A DNA stretch of 32,462 bases from Polyangiaceae bacterium. GTDB taxonomy: Bacteria > Myxococcota_A > Polyangia > Polyangiales > Polyangiaceae. The stretch lies in contig JAICQQ010000086.1 in the NCBI GenBank assembly GCA_025937785.1, positions 1 to 32,462 of the forward strand, read 5' to 3'. This document shows positions 29,941 to 32,462 of this stretch, in pieces. The notes beneath the pieces are model-generated. The model saw nothing but the letters and a program-made list of their open reading frames with translations, did not search any database and was not told where the DNA came from. A program made the position numbers and the translations under genes. Each line of letters opens with the position of its first letter. Position 1 is the stretch's first letter.

Positions 29941-31242
29941 TCACGCGCCCGCGAGGCGCAGCAGCGCAGCGCGAGTCGCGTCCGGCGTTTCTAGCGTCGC
30001 GGCGCTTTGCATCAGAAATGCTTCTACGCGGGCCCGCTCGGCGATCGCTCGGTCCAACGCCGCGTCGCTGCCCTTGGCGTAAGCGCCCAGCACGACGAGA
30101 TCGCGTTTCTCTTCGTAGAGCGCGATGGCCTTGCGCAAGCGAGCAGCCGCGCCCTTGTGCTCGGCGTCCGCGATCTGCGACATCACGCGCGAAAGCGACT
30201 GAACCACGTCGATCGCGGGGTAGTGACCGCGAGCCGCCAGCGCCCTGCTGAGCACGATGTGACCGTCGAGGATACCGCGCACTTCGTCGGCGATCGGTTC
30301 GTCCATGTCTTCGCCTTCGACCAGGACCGTGTAGATCGCCGTGATCGAGCCCAGCGCGGATCGACCGGTTCGTTCCAAGAGCCGCGGCAAGAGCGCGAAT
30401 ACACTCGGGGGGTAGCCGCGTCGCGCCGGTGGTTCGCCCGCGGCGAGTCCGACTTCACGCTGAGCCCGGGCGACGCGCGTGATCGAGTCCACGAGCAGCA
30501 TCACGTTCTTGCCTTGATCGCGAAAGGCCTCGGCGATGGCGGTCGCCACCTCCGCCGCGCGCAGACGCTCGAGGGCACAGGCGTCGCTCGTCGCCACCAC
30601 GACGACCGAGCGGCTGCGCCCGTGAGGACCCAATGCGTGATCCAAGAACTCCACGACCTCGCGTCCGCGCTCACCGACGAGCGCGACGACGACGACGTCG
30701 ACCGAAGCTCCGCGCGCGATGGTTCCGAGCAGCGTGCTCTTACCGACACCCGACCCAGCGAAGAGTCCCACACGCTGCCCGACCCCGAGCGTGCAGAGAC
30801 TATCGATGCTGCGCACCCCCGTGTGCAACACCTGATCGATCATCGGTCGCGAGAGCGCGTTGGGTGGCTGGGCGCGAACCGGAACCTGTTTCAGGTTCGC
30901 CGGCTCGGGGCCACCGTCGATCGGCCTGCCGAGACCGTCGAGCACGCGACCGAGCAAATCGCCACCTACCCCCACCGTCAGCCCACCGCCGGTGGACTCC
31001 ACGGGGTCTTCCGGACCAACCCCTGAAAGGTCGCCGAGCGGCACGGCGATCACCGAAGAGCCATCGAACCCCACGACCTCGACCAGGATCGGCTGCCCGT
31101 GACGCCGAATGATCGCCACGTCCCCCAGTCGGGCTCCCGGTAGGGCAAGTCGCACGGTGAGGCCCACGACCCCGATGACGCGGCCGACCGGGCGCAGCGA
31201 GGGAGTCGCGGCCAAACGCTCGCGGAGCCGGGTGAGGTCCAT
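29941..31242 (-). CDS. FliI/SctN-type secretion ATPase
   Basis: 433 residues, full length for the family. Seen: N-terminal beta domain (GRVIGVVGLTVRLALPGARL, GDLLGRVLDGLGRPIDGGP), LHTGVRSIDSLCTLGVGQRV, Walker A AGSGVGKST (162-170), ALVGERGREVVEFL, Walker B MLLVDSITR (248-256), RAQREVGLAAGEPPARRGYP, SVFALLPRLLERTG, TVLVEGEDMDEPIADEVRGI and LDGHIVLSRALAARGHYPAI. These separate it from F1 beta and Rho and place it with the flagellar/type III export ATPases. It would energise substrate unfolding at an export gate, yet no stator, gate or chaperone gene lies beside it. Whether it is FliI or SctN cannot be decided here. The catalytic motifs look intact. Confidence 0.92.
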   Translation of the reverse strand: MDLTRLRERLAATPSLRPVGRVIGVVGLTVRLALPGARLGDVAIIRRHGQPILVEVVGFDGSSVIAVPLGDLSGVGPEDPVESTGGGLTVGVGGDLLGRVLDGLGRPIDGGPEPANLKQVPVRAQPPNALSRPMIDQVLHTGVRSIDSLCTLGVGQRVGLFAGSGVGKSTLLGTIARGASVDVVVVALVGERGREVVEFLDHALGPHGRSRSVVVVATSDACALERLRAAEVATAIAEAFRDQGKNVMLLVDSITRVARAQREVGLAAGEPPARRGYPPSVFALLPRLLERTGRSALGSITAIYTVLVEGEDMDEPIADEVRGILDGHIVLSRALAARGHYPAIDVVQSLSRVMSQIADAEHKGAAARLRKAIALYEEKRDLVVLGAYAKGSDAALDRAIAERARVEAFLMQSAATLETPDATRAALLRLAGA

Positions 31243-31450
31243 GCTCCGAGCGTACCCCAGCTGGCGCGAGCCCGGGGCTGCGACCGAAGTCGGTAACGAT
31301 TGCTGCCCATTGGAACCATGGTCTGGGCTTTTTCTTGAGCCAGAGCCTGGCGATGGGGGCCCTCACCCGTCACCAGTGGGTCCCGATGGAACGGATCGGG
31401 GCGGGAGAGCCCTCGGCTCGGCGTAGGCCACTCGCGTGGGGCGAGTGCTC

Positions 31451-31486
31451 GGGCTCTGGTGGCACCTCAGGGTGCTGCCAGAGCCC
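31451..31486 (+). promoter_or_regulatory. Strong hairpin just before the CPBP protease start
   Basis: GGGCTCTGGTGGCACC pairs with GGTGCTGCCAGAGCCC (14 of 16 pairs) around a TCAG loop and ends four bases before ATG 31491. It would cover the ribosome-binding region for that start, so it may be a control element, or the true start may be ATG 31512. The remaining spacer 31243-31450 shows no gene. Confidence 0.55.
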
Positions 31487-31490
31487 GGAT

Positions 31491-32231
31491 ATGTTATCGC
31501 TGGCCGAGCGAATGCTGAAACGGAGCCGCGCGCTCTTGTGGCTCATCGGGACACTGCTCGGGCTGTGGACCGTTTGGGCCACGTTGGTCCTGCCACGCCT
31601 CGAACCCACTCAGGGCCTGGAGTATCACGTGCGTTCGTTCGGCGTGCGGCTGCTGCTCTGGGTGTTGCCATGCGCGATTTTCCTCTGGACTCAGTACGGG
31701 CGGAATAGTCTGCGTCCGTTGCAACTGGGCGTACCTCCGACGTGGCGCCACTGGGCCTGGTCCCTCGGGGTCACCCTGGCCGCCAGCCTCGCGATCAGCC
31801 TGAACGTGGCGCGCGAACTCGGGACCACGCCCGCCATCGTGTGGGAGCGCTTGCTCCGGAACTATTCGTTCGAGTTTCCGTCGACGCCGTTGTTCGAAGA
31901 GCTGGTGTTCCGGGGTGTGGTGCTCGCCAGCCTGCTAGAGATCGCATTGTCGTCGGCGATGCTCCAGCGAGACAGCAGCACCCCGCCGTCACCACTCTCG
32001 CGCTGGCGTGCCGCTTGGGGCGCCAACCTCCTCGCCACGGTCGTCTTCGTGGGCGCGCATTGGCCTTATTGGATCTACACCGAGGGCTTCGACAAGCTCG
32101 CGGTGAAGAGTCTGCCCGTGCTGCTCTTGAGCCTGGTGCTAGGCATGCTGTTCGCGCGCGGCCGCTCGCTCTGGCCCTGCGTTTTGTTGCACTGGGCCAA
32201 CAACGAGCTTTCTGCGCTGGTCCCGAACTAG
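31491..32231 (+). CDS. CPBP (CAAX/Abi-type) intramembrane metalloprotease
   Basis: 246 residues from ATG 31491; ATG 31512 is an alternative. Several TM segments (about 14-34, 49-66, 90-105, 143-157, 178-195, 206-222). The family motifs are present: motif 1 FEELVFRG (135-142, Glu-Glu and Arg), motif 2 FVGAH (186-190) and motif 3 HWANN (234-238). These residues form the glutamate-type metal site. Family members process prenylated or other membrane substrates, or act in bacteriocin immunity; the substrate is unknown. It is divergent from the FliI/SctN-like gene, and its stop overlaps the stop of the minus-strand S23 gene (CTAG palindrome). Confidence 0.85.
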   Translation: MLSLAERMLKRSRALLWLIGTLLGLWTVWATLVLPRLEPTQGLEYHVRSFGVRLLLWVLPCAIFLWTQYGRNSLRPLQLGVPPTWRHWAWSLGVTLAASLAISLNVARELGTTPAIVWERLLRNYSFEFPSTPLFEELVFRGVVLASLLEIALSSAMLQRDSSTPPSPLSRWRAAWGANLLATVVFVGAHWPYWIYTEGFDKLAVKSLPVLLLSLVLGMLFARGRSLWPCVLLHWANNELSALVPN

Positions 32232-32462
32232 GTGGCTGTCCCTGAATTGGTCCGGCCCGTAAACGTGAACGTGAACGTGAACGTGTGCGTGCCCGTGCCC
32301 GAGAAGTCGAGGAAAGAGCTATCCATGGCGGTCGAAGTGTGTTCCTCGAGCAGTTTGAGCCGGTAGCAAACGTCCACCAGCGCAGCTGACTCCGTCGCCG
32401 AGCCTCTCGCGGTCAAGTAATAGCGTCGCTTGTCCAGCTTGGAGTGTTTCCCGGCGCCCTCG
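32228..32462 (-). CDS. Four-helix-bundle protein (S23 / 23S rRNA intervening-sequence family), 5' end outside the window
   Basis: The frame is open to the window edge. It reads EGAGKHSKLDKRRYYLTARG then SATESAALVDVCYRLKLLEE, which is the highly conserved EGxG...DKxRFYxxARGSAxExxAxLD core of the S23 family (usually about 120 aa, small helical bundle of unknown function). After LKLLEEHTSTAMD the last helix is not of family type: the frame goes on as SSFLDFSGTGTHTF and threonine/phenylalanine repeats from a hexamer tract. The 3' end therefore looks altered, by frameshift or tract insertion. The start codon lies beyond 32462. Confidence 0.8.
   Translation of the reverse strand, partial: EGAGKHSKLDKRRYYLTARGSATESAALVDVCYRLKLLEEHTSTAMDSSFLDFSGTGTHTFTFTFTFTGRTNSGTAT
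32256..32302. repeat. Degenerate hexanucleotide tract (GAACGT type)
   Basis: Units read AAACGT, GAACGT, GAACGT, GAACGT, GTGCGT, GCCCGT, GCCCGA. On the minus strand the tract forms the last codons of the S23 frame. It has the same period-6 GAANNN style as 16-60 and 8913-9022. Confidence 0.8.

Noticed and set aside
1..32462. CRISPR arrays, insertion sequences, phage genes or a defence island
   Set aside because: No regularly spaced identical repeats, transposase, integrase or nuclease-type genes were seen.

Overview
The window is high-GC DNA with very high coding density. Gene content points to a myxobacterium of the Polyangia/Sorangiineae type. The clues are Ser/Thr kinase genes clustered with TPR lipoprotein-like genes, an FHA-AAA+ regulator, an AgmX/PglI-domain protein, many small Cys-rich lipoproteins, a bacterial serine palmitoyltransferase and a four-helix-bundle (S23) gene beside a hexanucleotide tract. 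The taxonomic call is inference; no rRNA or tRNA gene was seen.

Left part (1-9 kb): the 3' end of a membrane-anchored protein (probably a kinase) is followed by a TPR/PEGA-like protein, a Cys-rich lipoprotein and an RpoH-type sigma factor. A 560 bp spacer with inverted GCCAAG arms follows. Next come rsmI, then ffh coupled by overlapping codons to two paralogous lipoproteins, the second carrying a CBM9-like domain.

Middle (9-16 kb): two minus-strand membrane or lipoprotein genes, then a bitopic membrane protein facing a three-gene minus-strand unit: Ser/Thr kinase, Cys-rich lipoprotein, TPR/PEGA protein. Divergent from the kinase is an FHA-AAA+ regulator that lacks the GAFTGA loop and has a sigma54-like promoter in front.

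Right-centre (16-25 kb): a co-directional run of purM, FAD oxidoreductase, rsmD, an AgmX/PglI-domain protein, a small lipoprotein, truA and a serine palmitoyltransferase-like enzyme. A second GCCAAG inverted element follows, then a bacterial ceramide synthase-like acyltransferase. The last two enzymes suggest local dihydroceramide synthesis.

Right end (25-32.5 kb): minus-strand trpE with an unknown gene, a lipoprotein, a methyltransferase-like/coiled-coil protein, dnaJ, an isolated FliI/SctN-type ATPase, a CPBP membrane protease and the 3' end of an S23 four-helix-bundle gene that runs into a hexamer tract.

Recurring sequence themes are: -10-like boxes 5-8 nt before start codons (possible leaderless mRNAs), degenerate period-6 GAANNN tracts, two spacers bounded by inverted GCCAAG arms, and translational coupling through overlapping stop/start codons. 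All calls come from reading the sequence; no database search was run.
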